The notes: generated by a model from the letters alone, not told the origin. A DNA stretch of 64,000 nucleotides from Marinactinospora thermotolerans DSM 45154 (GCF_900167435.1 NZ_FUWS01000005.1:38916-102915), one strand, 5' to 3'; positions 27,931 to 40,386 are shown, counted from the first letter of the stretch. Made by a program: numbers and translations.

Positions 27931-29703
27931 TCAGCGGGCCGCGGTGGCGCGCATCCGGACCACCACCGCCGCGAGCACCACGAGCAGCGCCGCCAGCACC
28001 CCCAGGCCCGGGTTGAGGCCGATCCCGTAGGTCATCAGGTAGGCCAGCGCACCGGCCATCACCAGGTAGTAGGCCAGGGGCAGGAGGGTCTGGCGGATCA
28101 TGTCCCCCTCGCGCCCGGCCAGTCCCACCACCGCCGAGGCCGCGACGACGTTGTGCACGGTCACCATGTTGCCCGCCGCGCCACCGACCGCCTGCGCCGC
28201 CACCACCGTCTCCGGTGCCACGCCGATCCGCTCCCCGGTGGAGAACTGGAACAGCGAGAACATCAGGTTGGAGACGGTGTTGCTGCCCGCCACGAAGGCC
28301 CCCAGCGCGCCGATCCACGGCGCGAGCAACGGCCAGGAGGCGCCGGCCAGCCCGGCCGCGCCCTCCGCGAGCGTGAGCGGCATGCTCGCCGTCATCTCCG
28401 CGCCGAACTCCGGCCCGCTGTTGATGAACACCCGGACCAGCGGCACGGCGCACAGCAGCGCCACCGCCGCGCCGGCGAGCTGGCCGCCGGCCATCCGCCA
28501 CGCGGCGGCGACGCGCGCCCGGCTCATCCGGTGGAGCAGGCAGGTGACGAGGCAGACGAGGATGAAGACGCCGCCCGGGGAGTACAGCGGCTGGACCGCC
28601 TCACCGATGGAGGTGCCGAACAGGTCGCCCACCCCCACCTGCACCGCGGACAGCGTCTCCTTCAGCCACGGCACGGTCCGGGTGGCCACCAGGATCGCGG
28701 CGACCATCAGGTAGGGGGCCCAGGCCCGCGCCACGCCCATGCGGCCGGTCTCCCCCACCTCGACGTCGCCGTCGCCGGGCCGCAGCCGGCCGCTCCACCG
28801 GGCGGGCCACTCCTCTCGGGGCGGGAAGTCCCACGTGGTCTTGGGCATCAGGAAACCGCGCCTGGCCGCGGCCACCACGATGAACAGGCCGGTCAGTCCG
28901 CCGAGCAGGGAGGTGAACTCCACCCCGAGGAAACGGTTGAACAGCACCGAGGGGACCGTCAGGGCCAGCCCGGCGAACAGCGCGAAGGGCAGCACCTCAA
29001 GGCCGTCGGCGAACCTGCGGCGCCCACCGTAGAAGCCGCACAGCATGCAGCAGAGGAAGACGGGGATCACCGTCCCGGTGAGCGCGTGCAGCACGACCGT
29101 CTCCCAGCCGATCCGGGCCACCAGCTCCGGAACGGCCACCCCCAGTTCCCCGGCCCGCGCGGCCACCTCGGCCGAGCCGGACAGCCCGCCGTTCACACCG
29201 ACGAGGATGGGGGTCGCGACGGCGCCGAAGCTGACCGGGGTGCTCTGGATGATCAGGCCGACGAACACCGCCGCCATCGCGGGAAAACCCAGCGCGAGCA
29301 GCAGGGGCGCGACGACCGCGGCCGGGGTGCCGAACCCCGAGGCCCCCTCGATGAAACCACCGAACAGCCAGCCGATGATCACCGCCTGGACCCGGCGGTC
29401 CGGGCTGATGCCGGTGAAGGTCGCCCGGATGGTGTGGATGGCGCCGCTCTTGGTGAGGGTCGCCAACAGCAGCAGCGCTCCGAAGATGATGTAGAGCAGC
29501 CCCACCGCGAGGATCAGCCCCTGGATGGTGGAGGCCACGACGACCTGCCAGCGCACCCCCCAGAGCAGCGTCGCCACGGCCACCACCACCAGGTAGCCGA
29601 TGGGCATCGCGTAGGCGGCCGGCCAGCGCAGGCCGACCAGGAGCACACCGACGACGAGGATGGGGGCGAGGGCGAACAGTCCGAGCAGGGCGAGGTTGTC
29701 CAT
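27931..29703 (-). CDS. lctP: L-lactate permease (LctP family)
   Basis: A 590-residue lactate/glycolate:proton symporter with about 14 membrane helices. Typical segments are [42 protein letters not shown] and, near the C-terminus, [20 protein letters not shown] with [26 protein letters not shown]. Length is normal. No lactate dehydrogenase genes are adjacent. An 11-bp site matching the FadR-subfamily operator rule lies 44 bp upstream. The gene is separated from rho by 214 bp. Confidence 0.9.
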   Translation of the reverse strand: MDNLALLGLFALAPILVVGVLLVGLRWPAAYAMPIGYLVVVAVATLLWGVRWQVVVASTIQGLILAVGLLYIIFGALLLLATLTKSGAIHTIRATFTGISPDRRVQAVIIGWLFGGFIEGASGFGTPAAVVAPLLLALGFPAMAAVFVGLIIQSTPVSFGAVATPILVGVNGGLSGSAEVAARAGELGVAVPELVARIGWETVVLHALTGTVIPVFLCCMLCGFYGGRRRFADGLEVLPFALFAGLALTVPSVLFNRFLGVEFTSLLGGLTGLFIVVAAARRGFLMPKTTWDFPPREEWPARWSGRLRPGDGDVEVGETGRMGVARAWAPYLMVAAILVATRTVPWLKETLSAVQVGVGDLFGTSIGEAVQPLYSPGGVFILVCLVTCLLHRMSRARVAAAWRMAGGQLAGAAVALLCAVPLVRVFINSGPEFGAEMTASMPLTLAEGAAGLAGASWPLLAPWIGALGAFVAGSNTVSNLMFSLFQFSTGERIGVAPETVVAAQAVGGAAGNMVTVHNVVAASAVVGLAGREGDMIRQTLLPLAYYLVMAGALAYLMTYGIGLNPGLGVLAALLVVLAAVVVRMRATAAR

Positions 29704-29746
29704 CCGCTGTGCTCCCTGGGGGTGGGGCCATGACCGGGTTCACGGA

Positions 29747-29757
29747 TGGTGGGACGA
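29747..29757. promoter_or_regulatory. FadR/LldR-type operator upstream of lctP
   Basis: TGGTGGGACGA fits the pattern TNGTNNNACNA described for FadR-subfamily GntR regulators, which include the lactate regulator LldR. It lies 44-54 bp upstream of the permease start, where a repressor would block transcription. The match is short and could be chance. Confidence 0.35.
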
Positions 29758-29864
29758 TAGACCGCCCTCCTCACGCCAGTAAAGCGACAAATGTGTCACC
29801 GGTCACTGCGTGGGACGGACGGGACCACTCCTTCCCCAGCAGCGCGCCCTCGCGAACTGGGACG

Positions 29865-29902
29865 AAACAAAAGCGGCCCTCCCCATCGGGGAAGGGCCGC
29901 CT
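29865..29902 (-). terminator. Intrinsic terminator of rho
   Basis: The stem GCGGCCCT-CCCC pairs with GGGG-AGGGCCGC (one bulged A, loop ATC). On the minus strand it is followed by CTTTTGTTT, a genuine T-rich tail, so this is a classical factor-independent terminator, fitting for the gene of the termination factor itself. Confidence 0.75.
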
Positions 29903-29917
29903 TCGGACACGGACCGA

Positions 29918-31942
<2,025 letters not shown>

Positions 31943-32383
31943 TAAGGGTCCTTCCCAAGGAGCGGGCTGAGGCCGTCTGCGTGCTCTAACGGCCAGCCCG
32001 GTGGTGCGAACCGGCAGGGGCCGGGTCGGGCGTGCCCCACCTGGATGTGCAAAACCGCTGAAGCGGTCCTTACCCAATCGCGGCGGGCTCTGGGTACAGC
32101 CAGACAGTGGGGCGATGGGCTCGATGGTGCTGCCCGGGGACCTTCCTGTCGTCCTCGTGCGAGGAGAACGAGGGCTCGATGAGCCGGGCAGAGCCACGGG
32201 TGCGCCGTGAACTCGACACAGTGGCGACCGTGCGCAGCGCTCGCGCGGAAGAGACCGGAGAGACCACTTGCGCGGAAGGCGCGGAAGACACTGTGGCGGA
32301 TGAGCACACGCCCCGCATTGGGGCATCTGGTGCTTCACCTAGCCTAACATCACCGGAGCCCACAGCTATTCCTCGACACAAGT
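31943..32383. other. Gene-free 441-bp leader region upstream of rho
   Basis: No open frame here looks coding on either strand. The region is less GC-rich near 32340-32470. It should contain the rho promoter and a leader of up to about 400 nt; rho leaders are autoregulatory sites in other bacteria. I found no hairpin strong enough to name. Confidence 0.5.
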
Positions 32384-33364
32384 CTATGAACGGGGAGAAC
32401 TGATACATACCCCTGCCGGATCGATTCTTAAGGGGCGTATGTGCCAACCCGTACCCGTTCGTTCTTGAATTGAATCCGCTAGATCATCACTGTTTTGCAC
32501 CGGACGGCGCTCCCTGTCCGTCTCAACGTCAGCGTCGGGAACGTGGCCGAGGACCAGCACGGTCGGCCCGGCCCCCGACACGACCGCGGCCAAGCGGTCG
32601 CGCTCACGCAGCGTACGGATGAGTTCGGCACTGGCCGGCATGGCCGGTGCCCGGTAGGACTCGTGCAGCCGATCCTCGGTCGCCTCGAACAACAGCTCGG
32701 GGTGACCGGAAACGGCCGCCACCAGCAGCGCGGCACGCCCCGCCGAGAACGCCGCGTCACCGTGTGGAACCGAGGTCGGCAGGAGCCCACGAGCGCGCTC
32801 GGTGGACAGACGCTCCCCAGGGATACAGACCACGGGCCGCAACCGCGGCGAGGGCGGTACGGACAGCACTCGCCACGCCTTTTCCCCGCGCCAGGCGATC
32901 GCGAAACCTCCGTGGACACAAGGGGCCACGTTGTCAGGGTGTCCCTCGATGTCCGCGGCGAGCTGGAACACCCGATCCCGGTCGAGTTCACCGGTCTCGG
33001 GGTCGCCGCCGCCCAGCAGCGTCGTCGCCGCGCTCACCCCTGCGACGATCGCCGCGGCCGAGGATCCCAGCCCGCGTCCGTGCGGGATGCGGTTGCGGCA
33101 ACGCAGCTCCAGGCCGGGAAGCCGCTCGCCCGCCGCCTCGAACGTCTCGCGCATCGCGCGGACGACGAGGTGGCGCTCGTCCTGGGGCAGCTCCCCCGCG
33201 CCCTCGCCGTCGACCTCGACGACGACGCGCTCGTCGTCGCGGAGACGGACCTCGATCTCGTCGTACAGCTCCAATGCCAGGCCCAGGGCGTCAAAGCCCG
33301 GGCCGAGGTTGGCACTGGTCGCCGGGGTGCGGACGTGCACCGCGGTGCGGCGCGGTCGGGGCAT
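32384..33364 (-). CDS. thrB: Homoserine kinase
   Basis: A 326-residue GHMP-family kinase making O-phospho-L-homoserine for threonine. The N-terminal VRTPATSANLGPGFDALGLAL and the ATP loop PHGRGLGSSAAAIVAGV are diagnostic, as is the late VSGAGPTVLVLG motif. It lies 60 bp downstream of thrC and ends the hom-thrC-thrB group. The C-terminal 40 residues (from about 285) are less conserved. The ATG has GGAG eight bases upstream. Confidence 0.95.
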   Translation of the reverse strand: MPRPRRTAVHVRTPATSANLGPGFDALGLALELYDEIEVRLRDDERVVVEVDGEGAGELPQDERHLVVRAMRETFEAAGERLPGLELRCRNRIPHGRGLGSSAAAIVAGVSAATTLLGGGDPETGELDRDRVFQLAADIEGHPDNVAPCVHGGFAIAWRGEKAWRVLSVPPSPRLRPVVCIPGERLSTERARGLLPTSVPHGDAAFSAGRAALLVAAVSGHPELLFEATEDRLHESYRAPAMPASAELIRTLRERDRLAAVVSGAGPTVLVLGHVPDADVETDRERRPVQNSDDLADSIQERTGTGWHIRPLRIDPAGVCISSPRS

Positions 33365-33424
33365 GCGCTGGCTCCGGAGGAGAGGTGGGGATGGGACGGG
33401 TCCGCCCGACGGGCGGAATACGAG

Positions 33425-34489
33425 TCAGGCCAGGCCGAGGGCCGTCGCCGCGGCATGCGCGTCGACCGGGACCGTCGTCGCCGACGAGGCTCCGGCCAGC
33501 GCCCAGTCGGGGTCCTTCAGCCCATTGCCGGTCACGGTACACACGACGCGGCTGCCCCGCTCGATCCGCCCGGCCTCGACCGCCTGCATCAGGCCGGCGA
33601 CGCTGGCGGCGGAGGCCAGCTCGACGAACACGCCCTCCTCGGCCGCGAGCAGCCGGTAGGCCGCGAGGATCTGCCGGTCGGTCACCGCGTCGATACGCCC
33701 GCCGGACTCGTCGCGCGCCTTCTCCGCGGACTGCCAGGAGGCGGGGTTGCCGATGCGGATGGCCGTGGCGATCGTGCGCGGCTGGAGGACCGGCTCGCCG
33801 TTGACGATCGGCGCGGCGCCACTGGCCTGGAAACCGAACATGCGCGGAGTGCGGGTGGACACGCCGTCGGCGGCGTACTCCTTGTAGCCCATCCAGTAGG
33901 CGGTGATGTTGCCGGCGTTGCCGACCGGCAGGCAGTGGACATCGGGGGCGTCCCCGAGGGCGTCGACGATCTCGAACGACGCGGTCTTCTGTCCCTGGAG
34001 CCGGTAGGGGTTGACCGAGTTGACCAGCGCCACCGGGTAGTCCACGGAGAGCTTGCGGGCCAGTTCGAGGCAGTCGTCGAAGTTGCCGTCGACCTGGAGC
34101 AGCTTCGCGCCGTGCACGAGCGCCTGGGCGAGCTTGCCCATGGCGATCTTGCCCTGCGGGACCAGCACCGCGCAGGTCATCCCGGCGCGCACCGCGTACG
34201 CCGCGGCGCTGGCGCTGGTGTTACCGGTCGAGGCGCAGATGACGGCCTTCGCCCCGTCCTCGGCCGCCTTCGTGATGGCCATGGTCATGCCCCGGTCCTT
34301 GAAGGAGCCGGTGGGGTTGAGCCCCTCGACCTTGAGGAACACCTCACACCCCGTCAGCTCCGACACCCGCGTCGCGGGTACCAGCGGCGTTCCGCCCTCA
34401 AGCAGGGTGACGACCGGGGTGTTCGCCGTGACGGGAAGACGGTCGCGATATTCCTCGACGACCCCTCGCCACGCCCGTGCCATGCTCAC
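33425..34489 (-). CDS. thrC: Threonine synthase
   Basis: A 354-residue PLP enzyme converting O-phosphohomoserine to threonine. The PLP lysine is in [11 protein letters not shown], and the phosphate-binding loop is [15 protein letters not shown]. This is the shorter, single-domain type usual in actinobacteria. Both GTG 34489 and an in-frame ATG six bases later are possible starts; AAAGGG spacing favours GTG. It lies between hom and thrB. Confidence 0.95.
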   Translation of the reverse strand: MSMARAWRGVVEEYRDRLPVTANTPVVTLLEGGTPLVPATRVSELTGCEVFLKVEGLNPTGSFKDRGMTMAITKAAEDGAKAVICASTGNTSASAAAYAVRAGMTCAVLVPQGKIAMGKLAQALVHGAKLLQVDGNFDDCLELARKLSVDYPVALVNSVNPYRLQGQKTASFEIVDALGDAPDVHCLPVGNAGNITAYWMGYKEYAADGVSTRTPRMFGFQASGAAPIVNGEPVLQPRTIATAIRIGNPASWQSAEKARDESGGRIDAVTDRQILAAYRLLAAEEGVFVELASAASVAGLMQAVEAGRIERGSRVVCTVTGNGLKDPDWALAGASSATTVPVDAHAAATALGLA

Positions 34490-34689
34490 GACAGGGCCCT
34501 TTCGATGGGTGGTACAGACGGTGGAAACCGGTCAGGAGGCGGCGCGCACCAACGGGTCGGCACAGCCGACGCCAATGGACACCCGGAACAGGCCACCGCG
34601 CGGCCTCGTGATCTGCTCCGAGTCTAGGGCGTCGCGGAAGCGGGACGGAATCCGGCCGCCCCTCATCTCGGCAGGTGGAACGGCGGCGG

Positions 34690-34722
34690 CGCCGCGGACC
34701 GGCCCGAAGCCCGCCCGCGGCG
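34690..34722. terminator. Weak hairpin after hom
   Basis: CGCCGCGG and CCGCGGCG pair across a 17-base loop, seven bases past the hom stop codon. It may only partly terminate, because hom and thrC are usually co-transcribed. Confidence 0.35.
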
Positions 34723-34728
34723 TCGACG

Positions 34729-36021
34729 TCACCTGTCGCTGAACGTCTCGACGCGCATGACGCTGGCCACCGAACGCACCATGTCCAGCTCCCTGAGCTG
34801 TTCCACCGTTGCCGACAGCGCCGCGTCGGGAGCCCGGTGGCTGACCAGGACGAGCTGGGCGTCCTCGCCCATCCCCTCCTGGCGCACGTTCTTGATCGAC
34901 ACGCCGTTGGCCGCGAACACCTCGGCGACGCGGGCCAGCACCCCCGGCCGGTCCGCGACGTCCAGGGAGACGTGGTAGCTGGTGACGGTCTCGCCCATCG
35001 GGTGCACCGGCAGCCCGGCGTCCTCGCCCCCGTCGGCGACGGAGGTGCCCGCGAGCCTGTTGCGCGCCACGGCGACGATGTCGCCGAGCACCGCGCTGGC
35101 GGTGGGCGCCCCTCCCGCGCCGGCCCCGTAGAACATCAGCCGGCCGGCCGACTCCGCCTCGACGAACACCGCGTTGTAGGCCTCGGTGACGTTGGCCAGC
35201 GGATGCTCGCGCGGCAGCATCACCGGGTGGACGCGCACCCCCACCGACGCCCCGTCCTCGGAGCGCTGGCAGATCGCGAGCAGTTTCACGACGCAGCCCA
35301 TGTCCTTGGCGCTGGCGATGTCGCCGGCCGTCACCTCGGTGATGCCCTCACGGTGCACGTCGGCCGCCGTGACCTGGGTGTGGAAGGCCAGCCGGGCGAG
35401 GATCGCCGCCTTGGCCGCCGCGTCGAACCCCTCGACGTCGGCCGTGGGGTCGGCCTCGGCGTAGCCCAGCGACTGCGCCTCCTCCAGCGACTCGGTGAAC
35501 CCCGCGCCGAGGGAGTCCATCCGGTCGAGGATGTAGTTCGTGGTGCCGTTGACGATGCCCAGCACCCGGTTCACCCGGTCGCCGGCGAGGGAGTCGCGCA
35601 GCGGGCGCAGCAGCGGGATGGCGCCGGCCACGCTCGCCTCGTAGTAGACGTCGACCCCGGCGGCGCGCGCGGCCTCGTGGATCGCGGCACCGTCCTCGGC
35701 CAGCAGCGCCTTGTTCGCCGTGACCACGGACTTGCCGGACTTGATCGCGGCGAGGATGAGCGACCGGGCCGGTTCGATCCCGCCGATGACCTCGACCACC
35801 AGGTCGATGTCCTCGCGTGTCACCAACCCCATGGCGTCCGTGGTGAACAGCTCGGGGTCCAGGCCCGTGCCGCGGGCACGCCCGAGCCGGCGCACCGCGA
35901 CACCTCCGATCTCCAGAGACGTCCCGACGCGCGCGGTCAGCTCGGACGACTGCTCGCGGATCAACCGCACCACTTCCGAGCCCACTACGCCGCAACCCAG
36001 CAGCGCCACCTTCAGTGCCAT
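34729..36021 (-). CDS. hom: Homoserine dehydrogenase with ACT domain
   Basis: A 430-residue NAD(P)-dependent enzyme that reduces aspartate semialdehyde to homoserine. The Rossmann motif GCGVVGSEV is at residues 9-17. Substrate-binding segments NKALLAEDG, YYEASVAGAIPLLRPL and GIVNGTTNYILDRM follow. The C-terminal ACT domain (about residues 350-430, SYHVSLDVADRPGVLARVAEVFAANGVSI) is the site for threonine feedback in the family. It lies between lysA and thrC, so aspartate-family synthesis is grouped. Confidence 0.95.
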   Translation of the reverse strand: MALKVALLGCGVVGSEVVRLIREQSSELTARVGTSLEIGGVAVRRLGRARGTGLDPELFTTDAMGLVTREDIDLVVEVIGGIEPARSLILAAIKSGKSVVTANKALLAEDGAAIHEAARAAGVDVYYEASVAGAIPLLRPLRDSLAGDRVNRVLGIVNGTTNYILDRMDSLGAGFTESLEEAQSLGYAEADPTADVEGFDAAAKAAILARLAFHTQVTAADVHREGITEVTAGDIASAKDMGCVVKLLAICQRSEDGASVGVRVHPVMLPREHPLANVTEAYNAVFVEAESAGRLMFYGAGAGGAPTASAVLGDIVAVARNRLAGTSVADGGEDAGLPVHPMGETVTSYHVSLDVADRPGVLARVAEVFAANGVSIKNVRQEGMGEDAQLVLVSHRAPDAALSATVEQLRELDMVRSVASVMRVETFSDR

Positions 36022-36104
36022 GAGGGGGTGACTCCCACTTCTTCGCTCATACTTCGATCCGGATCACGCCGGGCCCGTGAGGGCCGGCCGGGGGTGGCCG
36101 GGAC

Positions 36105-37496
36105 TCAGCCTACGTCCAGGCGGAGGAGATCGTCCTCGGTCTCCCGCCGCACCAGCACGCGCGCGCTCCCGTCGCGCACCGCCACCACCGCCGGACGGGG
36201 CAGGTGGTTGTAATTGCTGGCCATGGAGTGGCAGTAGGCGCCGGTGGCCGCCACCGCCACGAGGTCACCGGTGCGCAGGTCATCGGGCAGGTACAGGTCG
36301 CGCACGACGATGTCGCCGCTCTCGCAGTGCTTGCCGACCAGGCGGGACAGCATCGGCGCCCCCTCCCCGGCGCGGGACGCCAGGGCGCAGGTGTACTCCG
36401 CCTCGTACAGCGCCGTGCGGATGTTGTCGCTCATCCCGCCGTCGACGCTGACGTAGGTGCGGATCCCCTCGACGTCCTTGATCGTGCCGACCTCGTAGAC
36501 GGTGACCCCGCACGGGCCCGCGATCGCGCGCCCCGGCTCCACCGCGATACGCGGCATCGGCAGTCCGTGCGCCTCGCACTCGCGTCGCACGATCGTCAGG
36601 AGACTGTCGGCGATCTCCTTCGGCTCCAACGGGCGGTCGCCGGGCAGGTAGGCGATCCCCAGGCCACCCCCAAGGTCCAGCTCCGGCAGCACGATCCCGT
36701 GCTCGCGGTGGATCTCGGTGAGGAAGGCGCTGAGACGGCGCGCCGCGACCTCGAACCCGGCGGTGTCGAAGATCTGCGAACCGATGTGGGAGTGCAGGCC
36801 GACCAGTTCGACGTGATCGCAGGCCAGCAGGCGGCGCACCGCGGTCGCCGCGGCACCGGTGCTCAGCGCCAGCCCGAACTTCTGGTCGTCGTGCGCCGTG
36901 GCGACGAACTCGTGGGTGTGCGCCTCGACACCGGTGGTGACGCGCACGAGCACGCGCGGCACACGTCCCTGGGCGGCGGCCAACCGCTCCAACCGGTCGA
37001 TCTCGTCGAAGGAGTCGACGATGATCCGGCCCACGCCGACCTCGATCGCGCGGGCGAGCTCGGCCTCGGACTTGTTGTTGCCGTGCATGCCGATGCGCTC
37101 GGGCGGGAAGCCCGCGGCCAGCGCGACCGCGAGCTCGCCGCCGCTGCACACGTCCAGCTTGAGGCCCTCCTCGTGCACCCACCGGGCGACGGCCTTGGTG
37201 AGCAGGGCCTTGCCCGCGTAGTAGACGTCGGCCTCGGCGTCGCCGAAGGCGAGCCGGTAGTCGCGGGCGCGCGCCCGGAAGTCCTCCTCGTCGAGGACGA
37301 ACAGCGGCGTCCCGTACTCGCGGGCGAGCTCGCTGACGGCGACGCCGCCGATGGTGATCTCGCCGTCGACCCGCCGTGCCGTGCGCGGCCACACCTTCTC
37401 GTCGAGCTCGACCAGGCTGTGGGGCGGGATCGGCGGGTGCTCCTCGGGGAGCACGTCCGCGTGGCGTGGGCCTGCGGGGTGGGCGTAACGGCTCAT
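36105..37496 (-). CDS. lysA: Diaminopimelate decarboxylase
   Basis: A 463-residue fold-III PLP enzyme for the last step of lysine synthesis. The PLP lysine is in [12 protein letters not shown], the HGNNKS motif and the GGGLGI phosphate loop follow, and the C-terminal YDLPD-type substrate segment appears as [12 protein letters not shown] with the catalytic Cys in GKHCESGD. The N-terminus has an extra 40 residues ([20 protein letters not shown]) as in other actinobacteria. It starts 58 bp after the nrtL stop. Confidence 0.95.
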   Translation of the reverse strand: MSRYAHPAGPRHADVLPEEHPPIPPHSLVELDEKVWPRTARRVDGEITIGGVAVSELAREYGTPLFVLDEEDFRARARDYRLAFGDAEADVYYAGKALLTKAVARWVHEEGLKLDVCSGGELAVALAAGFPPERIGMHGNNKSEAELARAIEVGVGRIIVDSFDEIDRLERLAAAQGRVPRVLVRVTTGVEAHTHEFVATAHDDQKFGLALSTGAAATAVRRLLACDHVELVGLHSHIGSQIFDTAGFEVAARRLSAFLTEIHREHGIVLPELDLGGGLGIAYLPGDRPLEPKEIADSLLTIVRRECEAHGLPMPRIAVEPGRAIAGPCGVTVYEVGTIKDVEGIRTYVSVDGGMSDNIRTALYEAEYTCALASRAGEGAPMLSRLVGKHCESGDIVVRDLYLPDDLRTGDLVAVAATGAYCHSMASNYNHLPRPAVVAVRDGSARVLVRRETEDDLLRLDVG

Positions 37497-37554
37497 GGCG
37501 GCAACTCTCGGCTGGGCGTGGCAATGATCGGAGAACAGCAGATGTCCGGCGGGC

Positions 37555-38745
37555 CTACAGCCTCGTGGGCGCGGCCACGCCGATCAGGGACAGTCCCGCG
37601 CGTAGGACGCCCGCCACGGCCGCACAGGCGCCGAGCCGGGCTGCGGTGACCTCTCCGCGCGCGTCGTCGGACGCGGTCGCGCCTCCGCTCTCCCCCAAGA
37701 CGACATCACAGGACTCCCGCCACTCATGGTAGGCAGCGGCGAGGCCCTCCAGGTATCGAACCAGGATATGGGGTTCGCTACGCCGGGCCGCCGTGGCCAG
37801 CGTCCCCGGTCCGTCGAACAGCGCGCCCACGAGCGCGGCGGCGGGCGGCGCGGACAGGTCGGCGACCACATCCGGCCCCGCCGGGAACGGGTGCCCGGCG
37901 GGGGGCAGGCCGAGCGCGGGCGCCCACACCTCCAGCGTCGTACGGGCGTGGGCGTGGGCGTAGCGGACGGCGAAGGCCGGGTTACCGCCGCCGTGGCGCG
38001 CCCAGAGCCCCGGGGCGTCGGCCGTGGGGAGCGCGGGCAGGCCCGGCCCCGTCTCCTCCCCGGGACGGGGGCGTTCGGGCAGCGAGCGGCAGAACGCGAC
38101 CCGCGCGCTCGCCTCGCCCGTGACGGCCAGCAGCCGCGCGGCCTCGGTGGCCACGTCCACGGCGCCGAACAGGGGATCGCGCCAGCCCCCCTCCCCCACC
38201 GCGGCGACCGGCGCGGCGGGGTCCCGTCGCGCCGGACAGGGGCTCGCCCCCGGCCGGGGCGCCGCCGAGACGCCGGCGGCGGCCAGGGCGATGCGCCGGC
38301 GCGCGTCGGCGCGGGCCCAGTCGCGGGCGGCGGCGACCGTCTCGGCGCGGTCCAGGGCCGAGGCGGCCCACGCCGCGGCCGCCGGCCCCGTGGTCATCTC
38401 GGCGAGGGGCGCCCCGGCCAGGTAGGCCATGCCGTCTTCGGCCGCCGCGGCCAGGAGGGAGACCCGGGAGACGGCGGTGAGGGACACGTTGACGAAACCG
38501 GGGCCGTCCACGACGGCGGCGGTCACGTGCGGACGGGTCCGCAGTTCGGCGGCGAGATCGGCGGCGACGTCCCGGGCCGGACGGCCGAGGGGCCCGGCCA
38601 GCCGCATCGGCAGCGCGGTGGCGTAGTCGCCGGGCCGTTCCGGGGGGACTCTGCGGGGATCGGCCGCGGGCAATCCGTCGGCGTCCAGGCCGGTGGCCGC
38701 GGCGCAGGCGGCGCGGAGCAGCGCGTCCAGCCGACGGGGGGTCAT
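37555..38745 (-). CDS. nrtL: ArgS-related anticodon-binding protein NrtL (catalytic domain absent)
   Basis: A 396-residue paralogue of arginyl-tRNA synthetase. The N-terminal additional domain is recognisable ([39 protein letters not shown]), and the C-terminal DALR anticodon-binding helices are there ([60 protein letters not shown]). Between them the HIGH and KMSKS signatures of a class I synthetase are missing, so it should not charge tRNA. The position next to lysA is where actinobacteria carry NrtL. I choose ATG 38745 because MTP matches family members; a GTG 48 bases upstream has no RBS. Molecular role unknown. Confidence 0.8.
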   Translation of the reverse strand: MTPRRLDALLRAACAAATGLDADGLPAADPRRVPPERPGDYATALPMRLAGPLGRPARDVAADLAAELRTRPHVTAAVVDGPGFVNVSLTAVSRVSLLAAAAEDGMAYLAGAPLAEMTTGPAAAAWAASALDRAETVAAARDWARADARRRIALAAAGVSAAPRPGASPCPARRDPAAPVAAVGEGGWRDPLFGAVDVATEAARLLAVTGEASARVAFCRSLPERPRPGEETGPGLPALPTADAPGLWARHGGGNPAFAVRYAHAHARTTLEVWAPALGLPPAGHPFPAGPDVVADLSAPPAAALVGALFDGPGTLATAARRSEPHILVRYLEGLAAAYHEWRESCDVVLGESGGATASDDARGEVTAARLGACAAVAGVLRAGLSLIGVAAPTRL

Positions 38746-38797
38746 CCCCTCGACGTGACGCTCCCCGGCGGGTGGGGGGGTCGGCGCGGGCACGGCC

Positions 38798-39187
38798 CTA
38801 GTCGGCCGGTCCGACGCCGGCGAGGTCGCGCACGACGTCGATCAGCTCGGCCGGGTCGAACGGCTTGGTGAGATAGGCGTCGACGCCGATCTCGTGGCCG
38901 CGGCGCAGGTCGGCCTCCTGCGCCCGCGCGGTGATGAGCACGACCTTGACGTGTCTGGTGCGCTCGGCGTCGCGCAGCCGCTGCGCGGTCTCCCAGCCGT
39001 CGAGCCGCGGCATCATGACGTCGAGTGTGACGACATCGGGCTCGACCTCCTCGACCCGCTCCAGGCAGTCCTGCCCGTCGGAGGCCCCGTGGACCTCGAA
39101 CCCCTCCAGTTGCAGATTCACGGTGATGAGCTGCCGAATGACCTCGTCGTCGTCGACGACCAGTACCCGCCCCAACGTTTCACTCAC
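38798..39187 (-). CDS. Single-domain response regulator
   Basis: A 129-residue receiver domain with no output domain. The acidic pocket is VVDDDE (Asp12-14), the phosphoacceptor Asp56 is in VTLDVMMPRLDG, and the switch residues are in LITARA (Thr) and YLTKPFDP (Lys). The frame is open upstream, but GTG 39187 (SETLGRVLVV) is the only start that fits the domain edge; no clear RBS is seen, so translation may be from a short leader. No histidine kinase is adjacent. It lies 52 bp upstream of nrtL on the same strand, and just downstream, convergently, of tRNA-Arg. Confidence 0.85.
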   Translation of the reverse strand: MSETLGRVLVVDDDEVIRQLITVNLQLEGFEVHGASDGQDCLERVEEVEPDVVTLDVMMPRLDGWETAQRLRDAERTRHVKVVLITARAQEADLRRGHEIGVDAYLTKPFDPAELIDVVRDLAGVGPAD

Positions 39188-39317
39188 GGCCGTGAGACTA
39201 ACGCCCTCGACCTGTCCGCCGCCGCCGTTCGGGGCACCCCATGCCCCGAAAGCCCCCGTGGCCGCTCTGGGCGCGCAACCCACTCCCCGACCCCTGCTAG
39301 AGTTGTCATCACAGCGA

Positions 39318-39392
39318 GCCCCCTTAGCTCAGGGGATAGAGCAACGGCCTCCGGAGCCGTGTGCGCAGGTTCGAATCCTGCAGGGGGCACCA
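39318..39392 (+). tRNA. tRNA-Arg (anticodon CCG)
   Basis: A full cloverleaf: acceptor GCCCCCT pairs with AGGGGGC, D arm GCTC/GAGC, anticodon arm ACGGC/GCCGT around the loop CTCCGGA (anticodon CCG), T arm CAGG/CCTG with TTCGAAT. The discriminator is A and the 3' CCA is encoded. It decodes CGG. It marks the boundary between the core-type genes to the left and accessory genes to the right, the type of site integrative elements use. Confidence 0.95.
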
Positions 39393-39437
39393 GCAGGGCA
39401 GCACTGATCATCACGATCGGACGGTTCGCCCGAAAGT

Positions 39438-39460
39438 ACGGCCGCTCTAAGAGCGGCCGT
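39438..39460 (+). terminator. Terminator downstream of tRNA-Arg
   Basis: A perfect 10-bp stem (ACGGCCGCTC with GAGCGGCCGT) and loop TAA, followed by TCGTGTTT. Confidence 0.65.
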
Positions 39461-39668
39461 TCGTGTTTCCGGCCGCCTTGAGGACTCTGCCGGCGGACGG
39501 ATCCGCTCGCCAGGCACGCGGGCGGCGGTGACCTGCCCCGCCAACCCGGCGCCGGACGGCAGCGGGCACCGTGGTGAGGACCTGGTCGACCGCCGTGGCC
39601 GGGCCGCGAGCCAATGGGGCACTGAGCGTGGAGCGGAGACCGGCCGCCGCAGTCGCCGCGTCAGCTCG

Positions 39669-40289
39669 TCACCGGGCCGCCTTGCGCAGCAGCGCGCGCA
39701 AATCCGCGACGGGTCGCACGCCGGGGACCGGCGGGCCGCCGTCGACCACGAGGGTGGGCACACCGGTGATGCCGTGCTCCTTCGCGCGACGCTGATCGGC
39801 GCGCACCTCGCCGGCGTAGTCGTCGCTGTCCAGCACCGCCGCCACCTGCCCGGCGTCCAGCCCGGCCTCCCCGCCCAGGCGCCGCAGGACCTGCGCGTCG
39901 GCCACGTTGCACCCCTCGGTGTGGTAGGCGCGCAACAGTAGTTCCATCATCTGGTCGGCCCGGCCGTGCCGGGCGGCGAGCTTGACCAGCCGGTGCGCGT
40001 CAAAGGTGCTGACCGGGCGGGCCAGGTGCAAGTTGAGCTCCAGCCCTTGGGCGGCGCCCAGCGCCCGGATCCGGTCAATCCGGGCGGACGCCTGACCGCC
40101 CCACCAGCCGGTCATGGCCTCGGCTGCGGGCGGGCCGGGAATGCGGCTTTCGTCCGGCGCGAGTTCGTAGCCGCGCCAGACGACCTCGACACTGTCGCGG
40201 TCGATTCCGTCCGCCAGGGCGGCTGCCAGGCGTCTCTTGCCGATGTAGCACCAGGGGCACAGCACATCGGCGTACAGTTCCAACTGCAT
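39669..40289 (-). CDS. DsbA-family (FrnE-like) thiol oxidoreductase
   Basis: A 206-residue cytoplasmic protein of the FrnE/2-hydroxychromene-isomerase branch of DsbA-like proteins. The redox motif CPWC is at residues 11-14 (ADVLCPWCYIGKRRL), an all-helical insertion covers about 60-150, and the cis-proline loop is GVPTLVVDGG. No signal peptide, so it acts in the cytoplasm; members are linked to oxidative stress or polyketide chemistry. The start has no good RBS visible. It lies alone after tRNA-Arg, separated by 276 bp that hold only the tRNA terminator. Confidence 0.85.
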   Translation of the reverse strand: MQLELYADVLCPWCYIGKRRLAAALADGIDRDSVEVVWRGYELAPDESRIPGPPAAEAMTGWWGGQASARIDRIRALGAAQGLELNLHLARPVSTFDAHRLVKLAARHGRADQMMELLLRAYHTEGCNVADAQVLRRLGGEAGLDAGQVAAVLDSDDYAGEVRADQRRAKEHGITGVPTLVVDGGPPVPGVRPVADLRALLRKAAR

Positions 40290-40386
40290 GAACGTCCCGT
40301 ACGGTGGTCGTGGCCGGCCGCGCGGGGCGGCTCACCGCTGGCATGGCGCCGGCGGGCACCCCCGTTCGCGGGAAAAGGCCAGGCGG

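Noticed and set aside
28153..29733. Plus-strand open frame antisense to lctP
   Set aside because: His/Arg/Gln-rich composition typical of the antisense of a membrane protein; the permease is certain.
39318..39392. Integrated element with att repeats at tRNA-Arg
   Set aside because: I found no repeat of the tRNA 3' end downstream in the window and no integrase gene.
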